Shown one piece after another: positions 44,031 to 55,658 of a stretch of DNA of 64,000 bases. A model generated the notes under the pieces. It did not search any database, was not told the DNA's origin, and saw nothing but the letters and a program-made list of their open reading frames with translations. The translations under genes were made by a program, and so were the position numbers. Positions within the stretch are counted from its first letter, which is position 1; the number at the start of each line of letters is the position of its first letter. Source of the stretch: Limnephilus marmoratus (Eukaryota; Arthropoda; Insecta; Trichoptera; Limnephilidae); contig OU862934.1 in assembly GCA_917880885.1 (NCBI GenBank), positions 30,426,734 to 30,490,733 of the forward strand, written 5' to 3'.

Positions 44031-44857
44031 TTAGGTCCTTACATATGAAATTGGCGTTTTGTATGGGAGGAACATAAGGTCGATTTTTTTTAAATATAAT
44101 ATATTTATTTAATCAAAGTATGTACCCTTGCTATTTATGCACTTTTGCCATCTCATAGTTCATCGATCCCTTTACTAAAAAAACCATTCGGACGGGAATC
44201 AATAGAATCTTTGAAGGCGGTTTGGACTGCCCCATCGGAGTTGAATTTTTTCCCTTGCAAGAAGTTATCCAAATTTCGAAAAAAAATGGTAATCTGTTGG
44301 GGCAAGGTCCGGAGAGTACGGTGGATATCCAATTGAAGCTCCTCTAATTTGGTAGCCGTCTGTTGTGCAGTGTGTGGTCCAGCGTTGTCATGAAGCAGCA
44401 GTGGCCTAGAGCGATTAACCAGCCTCGGTTGTTTAGCAGCTAGCTTTTCCATCATGGTTTGCAGTTGCTGACAATAGGCATCTGCTGTAATCGTCTGGCA
44501 AGATTTAAGAAAGCTGTAGTGAACGACCGAAAAAAAAAATTAAACAACTGTGTTTTCTTTTGCGGCACCGTCGCCATACACATCATTAATCCTTCGAGTC
44601 GTTTCTACAGCACTGGTGCCACGGTGGGACTCGTACTCGTTAATAACGCGATATTTCAAGTTTTCCATTTTGTAAACTAAGTGACGCAAAGAAAAAAAAA
44701 CAATTGAGGAAAAACAAATGAATTATGATTTTCGAAACACAAATACATGAGTAAATAGCTGTATAAATTTGAATTTGGAATTCCAAACCAAAGAGAAGAT
44801 ATTTGAGATCAAAGTTGCCAGTACGGCAAAACGCCAATTTCATATGTAAGGACCCAA
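44031..44857 (-). mobile_element. Mariner element, internally deleted
   Basis: TIRs of 31 bp (start TTAGGTCCTTACATATGAAA; 30 of 31 match) are flanked by TA (44029-44030 and 44858-44859). At 827 bp it is well short of the usual 1.3 kb, so the N-terminal half of the transposase gene is deleted. Similar TACATATGAAATTGGCG termini are widespread in insect mariners. Confidence 0.93.
44110..44535 (-). pseudogene. Mariner transposase, C-terminal part
   Basis: The minus strand reads HYSFLKSCQTITADAYCQQL, EKLAAKQPRLVNRSRPLLLH, then DNAGPHTAQQTA. After a frame change it reads PPYSPDLAPTDYH, then RNLDNFLQGK and FFSKGIDEL. This holds the second and third catalytic aspartates of the DD34D family (mellifera-like YSPDLAPTDYHFF box). 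The DNA-binding N-terminus and first aspartate are missing; one shift is at an A8 run near 44279-44286. Confidence 0.88.
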
Positions 44858-45138
44858 TATAAACGAAAATACAAAAGAGAACCAGACACAGTGGAGGTTA
44901 TCCACCACTTACCCGCCCTGGTATAAGCAACAGATAGTTACTCCTTCAAGGCTCTCGCAAGTACTCTATTTTTTTTGAAAGAACGAATCTACATTTACGT
45001 TTGAACGATTCTAGATCTCCAGTGTTCCTGCATGTGTTAGGAATCAGTATGCAAGTGCTTACATAATATACAAAATGCGAATAATATAAAGCAAGTCAGG
45101 GATGAACTAATTAAAAAAGATAACATATAAACATGAAA

Positions 45139-45194
45139 GGCGGCTGCTCGCAGGGTTGCGAGCAGCCGCCATTGCTCGCAACCCTGCGAGCAAT
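45139..45194. repeat. Pair of GC-rich hairpins, mutually complementary
   Basis: Hairpin 1 is 45139-45170 (stem GGCGGCTGCTCGCA, 14 perfect pairs). Hairpin 2 is 45171-45194 (stem ATTGCTCGCA, 10 perfect pairs). Their cores are reverse complements of each other (GCTCGCAGGGTTGCGAGC and GCTCGCAACCCTGCGAGC), so long-range pairing is also possible. Confidence 0.95.
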
Positions 45195-45639
45195 GCTTAT
45201 GGGTATGCTGCAAGTTTCTGCAAGAAAAGATAATGAAAACAAGTATTAAGAACTAGACAGAAAAATATAAAAAGTTAAGAGGAATATAAACGCTAGAAAT
45301 ATTTCGAATCTCACGCCTGCAAAATTTTAAAATCGAGCGTCTTATTGCACGAGGCAGGTAAGAGAAAAAGTGGTTTTTATTTATTTTGTGCACAATTTTA
45401 TAAGAACGAAAAAAAGTTAGAACATGGAAAACCTCAAAAATAGTCTTAACCATAAAGAGGTATTTTAAAAAAAATTGTTTCTTTCATAGTTATGTCATGA
45501 AAAAACACTTTTTTGGTGGTTTACGCTTATATTTTTTGTTACATAAATAATAATTTTATTGTAATTCCAATACATAGAAAAGCTAGTAAAAGCTTCGATT
45601 TATCCGTTGCATACTTTTTGATGTTCATACTGTAAGCCT

Positions 45640-45935
45640 ATTCGTCTTAAAGATTAATCAAAATAGTATCTAAATATGATTTCATGTGTATATTCATCTT
45701 AATGGTCGCAACTGGGACTCGAACCCAGAATCTTTCATCTAACGGGGACGTGCGCTGTTACCAATTCAGCCATTGTCATCTTCCATCAAACCGTTTATTT
45801 GTCAATCTAATATTTTCAAATTTTAGAATTCAATTTTATTTTCGACTATTTTTTTTCCATATCATGGGCAACTACCTTTTACATTGGAAACAATCGTTCT
45901 AAGAACTGGTTTGTAACCTAGATAGCGTCTCGGAT
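45640..45935 (-). mobile_element. SINE B with long flank unit
   Basis: Minus copy: reverse-complemented B box at about 45707-45725 (GGACTCGAACCC), then CCAATTCAGCCATTG (A-box side), then the shared flank ending 'aagaactggtttgta'. Confidence 0.8.
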
Positions 45936-46039
45936 AAATATATGGAACTTATTATGTCATTGACCTTTTTATAAAAGTCCAAATGAATATTCATTTTTTT
46001 GTAAGAACAACTCTCTTTTTATAACTTTTGAAAGTTATT

Positions 46040-46205
46040 CCCATCAATGTTATTATTGAAAAAAAGATAACACTGATAATCTAGACGAAAATATGAAAGA
46101 GAACAAGACACACAAAAATAGAAAAAGATAATAGTCGCACCCAGAACCTTTAGACGAGGGGATGATGGAAGTTGGCAATGGCTGAATTGATAAAAACGCG
46201 CGTTC
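46040..46205 (-). mobile_element. SINE B, rearranged
   Basis: Carries 'gaaagagaacaagacacacaaaaa' and GTCGCACCCAGAACC from a minus copy, immediately followed by GGCAATGGCTGAATTG from the opposite orientation: two half SINEs head to head. Confidence 0.65.
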
Positions 46206-46267
46206 CGGTTATAAAAATAATAAAAAGAGAGTTTTTATTATAAATAAATTCATATAGAGATATTCGA

Positions 46268-46472
46268 TTTGGGAGGTATGAATATCGCCGCCCCAGGAAC
46301 TATTTATTAGATAAACAACACCTCAGCTATTGATCATCCCAAGTGGTTTATGGAGCGAGGTTTTCCTAGACCGGATCGAGAGAGGCCGGTTGATCCAGCC
46401 GAACTCTCTCGATTAATCGCCTTGCCCCGCAGTGGGAGGGATGGATTCATACAGATACCCAGATTTCTATAA
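46268..46472 (+). mobile_element. Repeat A, 3'-truncated copy
   Basis: Starts TTTGGGAGGTATGAATATCG and keeps CCGCCCCAGGAAC and CCCGCAGTGGGAGGGATGG; ends soon after. Diverged. Confidence 0.72.
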
Positions 46473-47959
46473 TAATAAGTACCACCAACGCAACCTACAG
46501 TCAACTAACATGTAAATGTGGAAATAAACAAATATAATCATCAAACATGAAGATATACTAAAAGCAAACACATGGTCTGAATTAAATAAAATGGCAAACA
46601 CAGATATCATTGCACTAAAATTATGGTTTGATAAAAACCTGTTGACTTTAAATTCAAAAAAAACCTGTTATTTACCATTTTCCATTAAAAAACAAGAAAC
46701 ACCTAAAGAATTAAACATAATAATCCACTCTGTAACAAATACAGAAAACCACAAATGCAATATATTATGTACAAACATAGAAAGCAAGAACGATATTAAG
46801 TACCTGGGGTGCTAGCATGGTCGATCGATATAATCCTATATCAATACGATATCGTTATAATCCGTCATTTATGGTCATGTAGCAATATGTGCTAGCACGC
46901 TCAACAATCGATAAGGGATATTCCGACCGACGATTGACAAAACCCCGCCAATTCGTATGCATTCTTGGCTGCGACCGTAGCACAGTCGATTGATAAAACC
47001 CCAATATTAATACGAAATGTAATAAATCCATTGTCTATGGTGAGTTAGCGATATTTGCGAGCACAGTGAACATACGATTCCGACAGTCGGTTGACAAAAG
47101 ACGCCGTTTTTACCGTGGCTTCCGGAGTGACAGATAAGCTGTCAATGTACAGATTTTTTAAAATAATGTCGTTTGTTACGCAAAATAACTGTCTAATTAA
47201 TGAGTAGAGGTGAACTAAAAAAACTCTTAGAATTTAAAGAAATCGTATACGAGACCCATAGACTCAGTTAATTCATTTAAAAGGCGATCAATTAATTGCT
47301 TTCAATTTCGAGAAACGAAATTTGTTAAAATGTCGTTTAGTCTCAAACAGTATCTACATACGAAACGCCAATATTTATTTGAGTTCGTATTTCAATTCGA
47401 AATTGTCAATTTATTGGTATTTCAAATTAAGAAACGAAAATTCATTCAAAGATCCCCAGTGTTGCCATTGTATGTCAATTCCTTATTTATTTCCCTTCGA
47501 CGTCGGTCTGCCTATCGACGGTACAAGCGTGCTAGGGCAATCGGTTTGTTATCGATACGAGATTGTAAATCACCATGTCCTTTGTTTAACTGGCGATATA
47601 TCTGCACAACTTTATTAATAATGACATTCTTTCTGCATAATTACTGGTTTATTAATGAACGGGGGCAGATTATCGAAGATTGCAGGATTGAATTAAATCG
47701 GAATTCAGACGTTTTCGTTTGACAGTTTCGTACTTACGAATATATCTCGTATTATGGCTAATGATCTCATTGTCCAATTAACTCATTTTTTATTGTCAAA
47801 AAATACATGCGGACTTCCAACGTATATTAAAGTGTGTGTAATTAATATTATTATGATATCTCAGCAAAAATCTCGATGTAAATGGATCTTTAAATGTTCA
47901 AAAGAGAAGATTATTAGTTAGTTGTCATATTATTACATTTAATGGATTACGATGGTGTG

Positions 47960-48806
47960 ACAGTTATTATAGACCGGGAGCCTGGCTACACAAACCCACG
48001 TCATCGAGTACACAGATGAAACTACTTTGTAGTGATAATGGACATTTAGTAAGCCTTAAATAAGCTAGTCTGCCGGTGCACCTCTTGGCAGGTTCCACAC
48101 AGTCATGGAAATAGTGAGCGATTTTTGAAGTAAAACTTCTTACCGCACGCTCGACATGGGGGGTAAGCTGGTGAATGCGTTACGAAAAAGGATATTATAT
48201 ACATTTTATGCGAACGGTGATCGGGTGAGGCGAACAGTCGGGCCTTTTTTTGGGGATGGGGATGGGGATGGGGATGGGGATGGGGATGGGTACCCAATGG
48301 GTATGCAAGGCTCCTGTAACCTCGCGGTCAACTAAACTGTAATGGTTCCATGCTATATAACATTATATGGATACAACGGGTACCCGGCATAAGTTGGTGA
48401 AGTTTTACTTCAGTCGTGTGGTCTAAAGCACACTCGTTTTTTTTTCGAAAAAATTGCGTCATCGGGTACACGAACGGGAATGGTTTCATATGATAAATGT
48501 CGATTAGTAGATGAGAAAATTAGCAGGTCTTCCAAATTGGGATAGAAATTAGTAAATTTTACTTCATCAAGTACACGAATGAAACCAAGGAATAACTGTA
48601 GTCTAGATTCTAAACCATTCCATTGAAGAATTTCACTAGTTCCATGACTGCGCGGAATCTGCCAAGAGGCGCGGCACACCAACTTTTTTAAGGCTTACTA
48701 AATGTCCATTATCACTACAAAAGTAGTTTCATCCTTGAGGTAAGGTTTCATCACTCGTAAGGTTTGTGACGTAAGATTTGTGTACCGGCTCCCGGTCTAA
48801 AACTGC
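47960..48806. mobile_element. Nested inverted-repeat element
   Basis: Left arm about 47960-48115 and right arm about 48635-48806 are inverted copies with indels, starting CAGTT..TAGACCGGGAGCC. They share GATAATGGACATTTAGTAAG and CTCTTGGCAG. The centre holds satellite C sequence, a GGGGAT array and a palindromic GAAGTAAAACTTC word. No target duplication fixed. Confidence 0.65.
48252..48296 (+). repeat. (GGGGAT)n hexamer array, G-quadruplex-prone
   Basis: Seven consecutive GGGGAT units on the plus strand. Any four G4 runs could fold a quadruplex. Confidence 0.95.
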
Positions 48807-49884
48807 GATACCATAGACATCGTGACAGCTACATAGAAAGTATCTCAAGTGTTGCCAGGGTATAACAATTTCTTTTTGATTACCTTACATTGCTTACCAA
48901 TATCGGTTCGGTACAAAATCGTCGGTTGTTATGCCATATCGATTCGATATTGTAAAGATAACGATTTTAGTGTGCTAGGACCCCTGGGCATAATAATAGA
49001 CCAGCGTTTAAAATGGTCCCCACACATAAATATTCTAAACAACAGAATAATATTTATATTACATATATATTTAGATGCTTAAGAGATATTTTAAACGAAA
49101 AATTACTTAGAACCACATACTTCGCTTTCTGTCAATCAATTATACAATACGGCATTATAGGATGGGGCGGTACATATACAAATCAAACACAAATAATTTA
49201 CATATCACAAAAACTAATAATAAAAACAATTTAAAAAAACCCTACTCATATTCATCAGAACTGTTATTCAAACAATTTAAGGTCAGAATATTAAGTGCAT
49301 TATACTTTTATCATACAACATTACAAATTTATAAAGATAATATTCAAAATAAAGTTGCACCCTTTAAAAATAACAGAAATCTTAGACAAACATCAATACT
49401 TTCGATTGCAAAATGTAAAAAAACAATAGGACAGTTAAATCATAAATATCTCGGAGTTAATTTTTTTAATTCACTACCTGAAAAATCAAAAAACATGAAC
49501 AGTAACATAAAAAATTTAAAACTCTGCTTAAAAATTATACTGAAAATTTGAACTGAATAAAAAATAATAAATTGAATCAATATAATAACACCTCCATACA
49601 CACAAGCCCTGCTTATTTATGGGGGTACATCAAATACATGTATTATGTAATTAATTATTACATAAAATTTTAGTATCTTTTTGTAAATAAAAAAAAATAA
49701 ATAAAAAAATATGAAAATCAACTAAAATGAAGATGAAGAAATCAACAAAAATGAAGATGAGGAAATCTTGTTGTAACACAAGCGCAACCGCTTTCGGTCC
49801 GCCTAGAGCAGGAATCCCTAGCAACGAGGACTCTGAATAAACGAATAAATATTATGTATTTAAATAAAAATAAAGCATTTTTGG

Positions 49885-50300
49885 AGGCTGATACCGCCGC
49901 CCCGGGAACCATTTATTGGATAACCAATCTGTGCCATAGGTCACCTCAGGTGGTTCGCTACGATTGGTAACTTAGCACGGGTGCCCGGGTTCATAATGTG
50001 TCTGCCCACCTGCTGCGTGGCGGGCCGGATCGAGAGAGACTGGTTGAGGATGTCTTTTGACCTCTCCAGCCAGAATCCCTCGACCCATCGCCTTGCACCG
50101 CAGCTGAAGGTATGGATTCATACGTCCGTCACTCCTGGACACACTGACCTCCAGACTCGTATCCACTATCCACCCCTCATACCTATTCCCTTTCCAGAAT
50201 CTTCTCTTCTACCTTTCCTTTAAAAAACCCTCCAAACAGCATACCTTAAGATGACATATTATTTTCCTCGGGGCCTCCTGTGTGGAGCTAATGTAAAATA
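49885..50300 (+). mobile_element. Repeat A, long copy, plus strand
   Basis: Near-complete from GGAGGCTGATACCGCCGCCC to TGTGGAGCTAATGTAAAA. Includes GTGCCCGGGTTCATAATG and GGGCCGGATCGAGAGAGAC. Confidence 0.88.
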
Positions 50301-51515
50301 TGGCTTTAGCAGTGTAAAGAGCGTTTAACCAGCCAGCGGCCGTAAATCCACATTTCGTCGAAATTCTTACGATCGTACAGGGCGGTTCAAATGAAAAAAA
50401 TTAAGTATACTCCGTACCAGCTTTTTAAAATTATAACTCAACATCGATTTTATTTCATTCCAAAGTTGCTTTAATTTACATCTGCATCCAAAAATGCTGA
50501 AAGGCGTGATGATAAAACTATTCAAATTATGTACTTTTTGTAATTATTTTTTTGATTATAAGTATTTTTCAATAATGTCTAAGTTAAATAAGAATGTAAA
50601 AAAAATCTGAAATATATTAGTTTGTAAGTGCGCAAATAAATACACAAACGGACCAATTTTCTTCAAGAAACACATGTACGTATATATTTTTTAATGATTT
50701 TATTTAAATTTAAATAAAAAAATCTAAAACATGCGATACCCAGATAATGTATTGATTTATTTTACTGCATTGAAATTGCATTGAGTGTGGTATAACACAA
50801 AATCGTTTTTGAAAATTTGACGAATCTGCCAACGACCTATGGTATAAACCTTATTATAGTAAAATAAACATTTCTCAAAATTTAAAACATGCGAATGCTA
50901 GATAAAAGAACAATCTTTCGAAATCCACTTATAATTTTTTGTGGAAAAGTGTCAATACGACTAAAATCAGATTTAAAAATGACGTATGTACTTCTGGTTT
51001 TCTCTGATAATACCCTCTTAAGACCGACCAGATCTGAATAGTAAAGCACATATCAACCTTTCTCTATCTCATCTCATTCTCCTTCCACTGCCTTCAATAT
51101 ACCAACATATCCCAACAATTGAATATCCCATACTCATAGGTTCCGCAAATGGGACTCATGTGTGGTATTCACAATTTTATAATATCATACAGTCAAAAGT
51201 CATTATAGAGATCTGCATCGTTTCATCTACAGACCTATCTCTTCAGAGAAACGGGCAGCGTTACACTAAATTAATTCAAATCTTCTCCCGTGCAGCCCTC
51301 CTTGTTAAATCAACTTTTTACAACGAAGGGTCGGTTTTATTTTTTAAGAGGTTGACATAAATTAATTATGGGTAAGAATATTTATGAAACTCCGCCGTAA
51401 TGAACGTTTACTTTATACAAATATTTAGATTCGGTACATTTTTCACCCGATTTTAACATTCTGTTAACATATTTTATCAGAAACTCAATTCTCAAATATC
51501 TAAAGAAGCAAAAAC
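50301..51515. other. Intergenic, nothing recognised
   Basis: AT-rich. A diverged half copy of the 52204 tandem unit can be seen at about 51020-51130 (GACCAGATCTGAATAG). No gene supported. Confidence 0.4.
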
Positions 51516-51518
51516 ACA

Positions 51519-51955
51519 TAAAACTTCTTTACGCACGCTTGACTTGGGGAGTATGCTGGTGAATGCGTGACGAGAGCGTTACGAAAAGTGTGATCGGGCG
51601 AGGCGAACGGTCGGGCCTTGACGCTCGCTTGACTTGGGAAGTAAGCTGATGAATGCGTGACGAGAGCGTTATGAAAAGTGTGTACGGGCGAGGCGAACGG
51701 TCGGGCGAGGCGAAATGAAAGTTGATAGGGAGATATAAGTTAGTGAAGTTTTACTTCAGTCGTGTGGTCTAAAGCACACTCGTTTTTTATAAATAGGCAA
51801 TTCACCCTAAAAAGAGTGCCCAGCAAAATATTGTGTGTACGGGCTAGTCGAACGGTCGGGCGAGGCGAACGGTCGGGCGTGGCGGACAGAAGTTGAGAGG
51901 GAGATATAAGTTACCGAAGTTTTACTTCAGTCGTGTGGTCTAAAGCACATTCTTT
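51519..51955. repeat. Satellite C array
   Basis: Two tandem units of about 93 bp (TTACGCACGCTTGACTTGGG... GTGACGAGAGCGTTA... CGAACGGTCGGGC) at 51528-51715. They are followed twice by 'gttactgaagttttacttcagtcgtgtggtctaaagcacac'-type sequence. The word GAAGTAAAACTTC is palindromic. Related blocks lie at 48118-48430 and 61806-61990. Confidence 0.75.
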
Positions 51956-52084
51956 TTTTTTTTTAAATAAAAGTGTCCGAAAAAGTTGGTTAAGTTTTGT
52001 TACATTTAGTGTGTGCAGTTTACGGATGTAATAATAACAAACGACAGCACTCTTAAGTCGTCGTTCGAGATGTAAAAAACTGAG

Positions 52085-52137
52085 TAAGAGTCTAACTCGC
52101 AATCCTGAGTTCACGGGTTCATATCCCGGCGTGCGCA
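52085..52137 (+). other. tRNA T-arm-like fragment
   Basis: GGGTTCATATCCCGGCGTGCGCA resembles a T arm and 3' acceptor end, with a weak B box. The 5' half of a tRNA is not convincing. Probably a SINE scrap. Confidence 0.35.
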
Positions 52138-52203
52138 AGGAAATTTAATTGATTAATTTGTGTTATTTCATTATTTATTCATACTACAGTATAAGGCACG
52201 CTC

Positions 52204-52805
52204 CAGAATGGAATATACTCTTAGTATTGCCCTGGTGTTAGACCACCATCCAGAATTGAAACGTTGCTTGACATGGCTGGTTACTACGTCTGAAAAGCTA
52301 GGAATTTCCCAACCTTCCTCTGCCCATCTCCTTCCCCTCCCCACTACCTTCAGCTTCACAACATACCCCATTTGTAGATGCCAAGTCTCACTGGCACTCT
52401 CTTACTCTCATTGAAAGATACTGTCAATATCGCCCTGGTGTAATACCAGAATTCAGAATTAAAACGTTGCTTAAAATGGCTTTAGTCGTGTTTGGTGACC
52501 AGATCTGAATTGCCAGGTACTTCCCCACCTTCCACTTCTCATCTCTTTTCCCTTCCCACTACCTTCAGCCTCACAACTTACCCCAATTGGAGATGCCATA
52601 GACTCACTGCACTCTCTCACTCTCAGTGGAAGATACTCTCGCTATCGCCCTGGTGTAAGACCACTATTCAGAATTGAAATGACTTTAGCCGTGTTTAGTG
52701 ACCAGATCTGAATAGCCAGGTACTTCCCCACCTTCCGCTTTCCACTTCCCCACTACCTTCAGCATACCCCAATTGGAGATTATATAGTCTCACTGGCTCC
52801 AGGTA
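52204..52805 (+). repeat. Tandem repeat, about 210-bp unit, 2.8 copies
   Basis: Landmark CCCTGGTGT recurs at 52230, 52433 and 52648 (spacing 203 and 215). ACCAGATCTGAAT, CTTCCCCACCTTCC and CACTACCTTCAGC recur in step. Non-coding; units differ by substitutions and small indels. Confidence 0.88.
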
Positions 52806-53849
52806 GGAGCAGTTGGGACTCTTATACGGTATTCACATAAAAAATATGGATGGGAGCAGTTAGGACTCCTGTGTAGAATTCACATAAAAAAAAGATATAA
52901 TTAATTCCTCAAAAAAAAATTACTTCATTCCTTGTGAAGTATTTTCTCTACGTATGTAATTTACCTTTTAAAAAAATTAACAGTTTCAAAAGCTCAGCTG
53001 GGCATAAAAAATCAAATGAAATAAACTGATTTGAAACTTTGAACAATTTTATTTAAACTGCCTTTAATCTGCTTTTCGCAAAAGTAAAATTTAAAAAAAA
53101 TTGCGAGTTGCACTAAAGATCAACATCAAAGGTGAACTTTTCCACCCTTCCCATTTCCAAATGACAAGCATTAAGTAAGAATTGAACCCCGCAGCATAGC
53201 TGATTGACAGTGACTTGCCCCCCCCCCCCATTGTTTCCTTCCTTCCTCTCTCTCTTCTTCGCTTCCTTCCTTCTTACCTTCCCGTGACGTCAGCAAATTG
53301 ACGTCACATCGACTCTTCTAAAACTCAGGAAAAATCGTCAAGGTTGAAAAAAGATTAATATATAATTGGTTTTCTTTTTTCGTGATTTTTTATTCAATTT
53401 CGTAGATCCAATAAGCACACATTAATTTTGATTTTTTCTGCCAATTTTTCGACTTTTCATCCGAATTTAAATATTATCAAAAACGCATTTTTTTGTGAAT
53501 TTCAACCCAAAGGGGTAATCCACTTAAAAGTGAGAAAAACATTAGTACAGAGCGTGAAAAATCACGAAGTGTAGAATAATAAAAAAAACTGCATAATATC
53601 ATTATTTAAAAAAATACAAGTGTGCAATTCACACGTGGTGGTAGTGAAACCTTCAGAAAACTAAAGTAGACAAGAGCGGGGATAAAACAAAGCATCGCAC
53701 AACGAGGAGACCGATTATTCTAGTCGCTATTTTTCCTTTCATCGAGTATCAAATCACAACTGTGCTAAAGAAGTTTCCACATGAGTGTGCAATTCGCACG
53801 AGGTAGAAATGAAACTATAAAGTCGCTAGATATCGCTTTCTTTTCTTTT
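52806..53849. other. Repeat-rich, non-coding
   Basis: Contains a C run at 53219-53230 and a 'gtcgctatttttcctttcatcgagta' word at about 53725 that recurs at 42305, 55590 and 61310, so it is another dispersed repeat without recognisable type. Confidence 0.4.
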
Positions 53850-54025
53850 GTCTGTTTATTTTAAAGTGGTTTGAAGATTGGATATTGATTTCAAAAAAAT
53901 AAAAATGTTTATTTTTCTCGGATTTCGTAGGATTCGAACCTCCGTTCGCTGGATATCTGTCTCTCTGGCCGCTGAGACTTGTCAAGCGCCTTACCCGCTG
54001 CGCTATGGGACGCGCGCGGCGAAAC
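53850..54025 (-). mobile_element. tRNA-derived SINE (SINE D)
   Basis: The minus strand has an A box (CATAGCGCAGCGGGTAAGG) and a perfect B box (GGTTCGAATCC) separated by a long variable arm, then a body with TCCAATCTTCAAACCACTTT. The plus copy at 61437-61625 shares the body. Confidence 0.8.
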
Positions 54026-54539
54026 CGTATTATATTCCGACCACCCGTAAAAAAACAAAGCGGCCAATGAGCGCAGACCTATCGTCGTTTCCGTTTTATA
54101 TCTCAACCAATAGAGCCTTGAGCGCAGTTTGATGCTTCACAGGTGCCGTAGTGCGTCATTTCTGTTTCATCCGAATTTAAAATACTCTAACGGGCTAAAA
54201 AATTTTAACTTCAAATATTACAAGTTTGTATTTCACATGTAGAAGTGAAACCTTAAGAAAAATAAAGTAGACAAGAGTGGGGAGACTACGAATCACTTTT
54301 ATTGGGTGATCTTTCCATATTTTTGTCGTCGAATTCCAGTGTGCACTTTTTCCTATACCTTTGGTCTTATTAGTATTGGTGTTTTCTTCTTCGGAGTCGC
54401 TACTCTGTTGCACACTCTGATTTTTTCAGTCTTATAAAATTATTCACAAAATAAATTTTAAAAACCACCAAATATTCATGCTCTATATTCATGGCGATAT
54501 AAGGCACTTTAGGAAAACAAATAAACATAGAAGAATGGC

Positions 54540-55065
54540 ATACTGAGAAGCAAGCTGGAGTACGCGAGTGATGTTTGGGCACCGTACCACCAGAAGTACG
54601 TTGACATTTTAGAGCAAACCCAGAAGAAATTCCTCAGGTTTGTATGCGGAAGCATGGAACCTATCCAAGATTCATGCACCATATTGACTTACTTGAGGAA
54701 ACTGATTCTGTGAGTCTAGAAACTAGACGGAAAGCAAGTCTTATGTTTATGTCAAAAGTCTTTCAAAATTTGGAACAATCTCATCGATAGCCCATTTCTC
54801 TTGGGATGCTATGATTTATATGTACCAGACCACTATAGCCGAAATCGACATCATGACTTATTTAAGAACCGAATGGCAGAACAGACGTCCTGGCAAAGCA
54901 AAGCATGACGAGGGGAGTGGTGCTGTTAAATGAAATTGCAAACCATTTGGATATAAGTGAATGTTCTTTATATGCCTTCAAAATATTATTGAAGAGTGAC
55001 TTGCCTAAATGCTGATAGGGTAACTAAATTGTAATGTAATTGGAATTATTCTGTTGTACAATAAT
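54540..55065 (+). pseudogene. 5'-truncated LINE, ORF2 C-terminus
   Basis: Reads KLEYASDVWAPYHQKYVDIL, EQTQKKFLRFVCG, DSVSLETRRKASLMF and, after stops, LNEIANHLDISECSLYAFK. This is a Jockey-type C-terminus ('LEYASxxWxPxxxxxIxxxExxQKxFLR...RRxxxDLxFxxK'). It ends in an (AAT)n/A-rich tail near 55065. Confidence 0.85.
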
Positions 55066-55654
55066 AATAAAAATAAAAAATAAACATTTTTGTTGTGTGA
55101 TTTTTCGTGTCTCTAATTTGGTGCTTGCACAGATTGAACATCCATTTTAGTCTTTCTATGCCTTTCTCCATATTAGGATTGATACCAAAACTCAAATGTG
55201 GCCTGTTAAAATACAACAAATAAAATTTTGTGGCTTATAAATTTAAAATGGGGTTGTAAAATACGTGAGTTACAAGCCATAAAGGGCGTCGTTAAAAATA
55301 TTAACTAGTTGACAATAACAATTTCTACGGCGTTATTGTTAACAGGAGCGAGTTCTGCGGGCGGATCTTTTATGTGGCGTTAAAAGTTAGCTGGTTGGGA
55401 ATAACAACCTCCTTTATACTATCGCGCTTATGGCAGGTTTTATGGCTAAATTTAGAATAACGTTCGGGCTGTTCTAAAGGTAAAAATAGTCTGTTTCGTG
55501 ATAAATAGCTAGGTACTCAAGTTCTGGAGTGAAAGGCACTTTTTTTGAAGTGAAAACTTCTTTGCACTGTTGAGATTTGAAACACGATGAAACGAAAAAT
55601 AGCGACAGTAAGCCGCCGCTACCCAAATTTCTACCGATTTCTTACATATCTACC
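55066..55654. other. Non-coding, nothing recognised
   Basis: No gene. Part of the 'gaagtgaaaacttctttgcac...gatgaaacg' dispersed repeat at about 55545-55610. Confidence 0.4.
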
Positions 55655-55658
55655 TTAA

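Larger units (their letters stand above)
46808..48982. mobile_element. Unclassified DNA element with 5-bp TSD
   Basis: Starts GGTGCTAGCATGG and ends TGCTAGGACC (imperfect TIR GGTSCTAGCA), flanked by a 5-bp duplication CCTGG (46803-46807 and 48983-48987). The LINE C frame it interrupts reads straight across if it is removed. Both ends carry ATCGAT/CGATAT-rich sequence. No transposase frame is recognised; the two overlapping frames near 47330-47720 match nothing I know. It contains a second, nested inverted-repeat element. Confidence 0.75.
46540..49700 (+). mobile_element. LINE C, split by a 2.2-kb DNA element
   Basis: A 5'-truncated Jockey-superfamily LINE on the plus strand. Part 1 (46540-46807) reads ALKLWFDKNLLTLNSKKT and ends ...IKYLG. 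Part 2 (48983-49700) resumes exactly with LGIIIDQRLKW, then AFCQSIIQYGIIGWGG, LFKQFKVR and FFNSLPEK, a stop near 49550 and an A-rich tail. Its C-terminus resembles LINE B (CQSIIEYGIIAWGG). Frame breaks after the insertion point show decay. Confidence 0.88.

Noticed and set aside
47322..47722. Overlapping 98- and 130-codon frames in the 2.2-kb element
   Set aside because: Looked for a transposase; no DDE/D motif, zinc finger or helix-turn-helix seen.
52085..52137. Functional tRNA gene
   Set aside because: Only the T arm and acceptor 3' end look right; D arm and acceptor 5' strand are not found.
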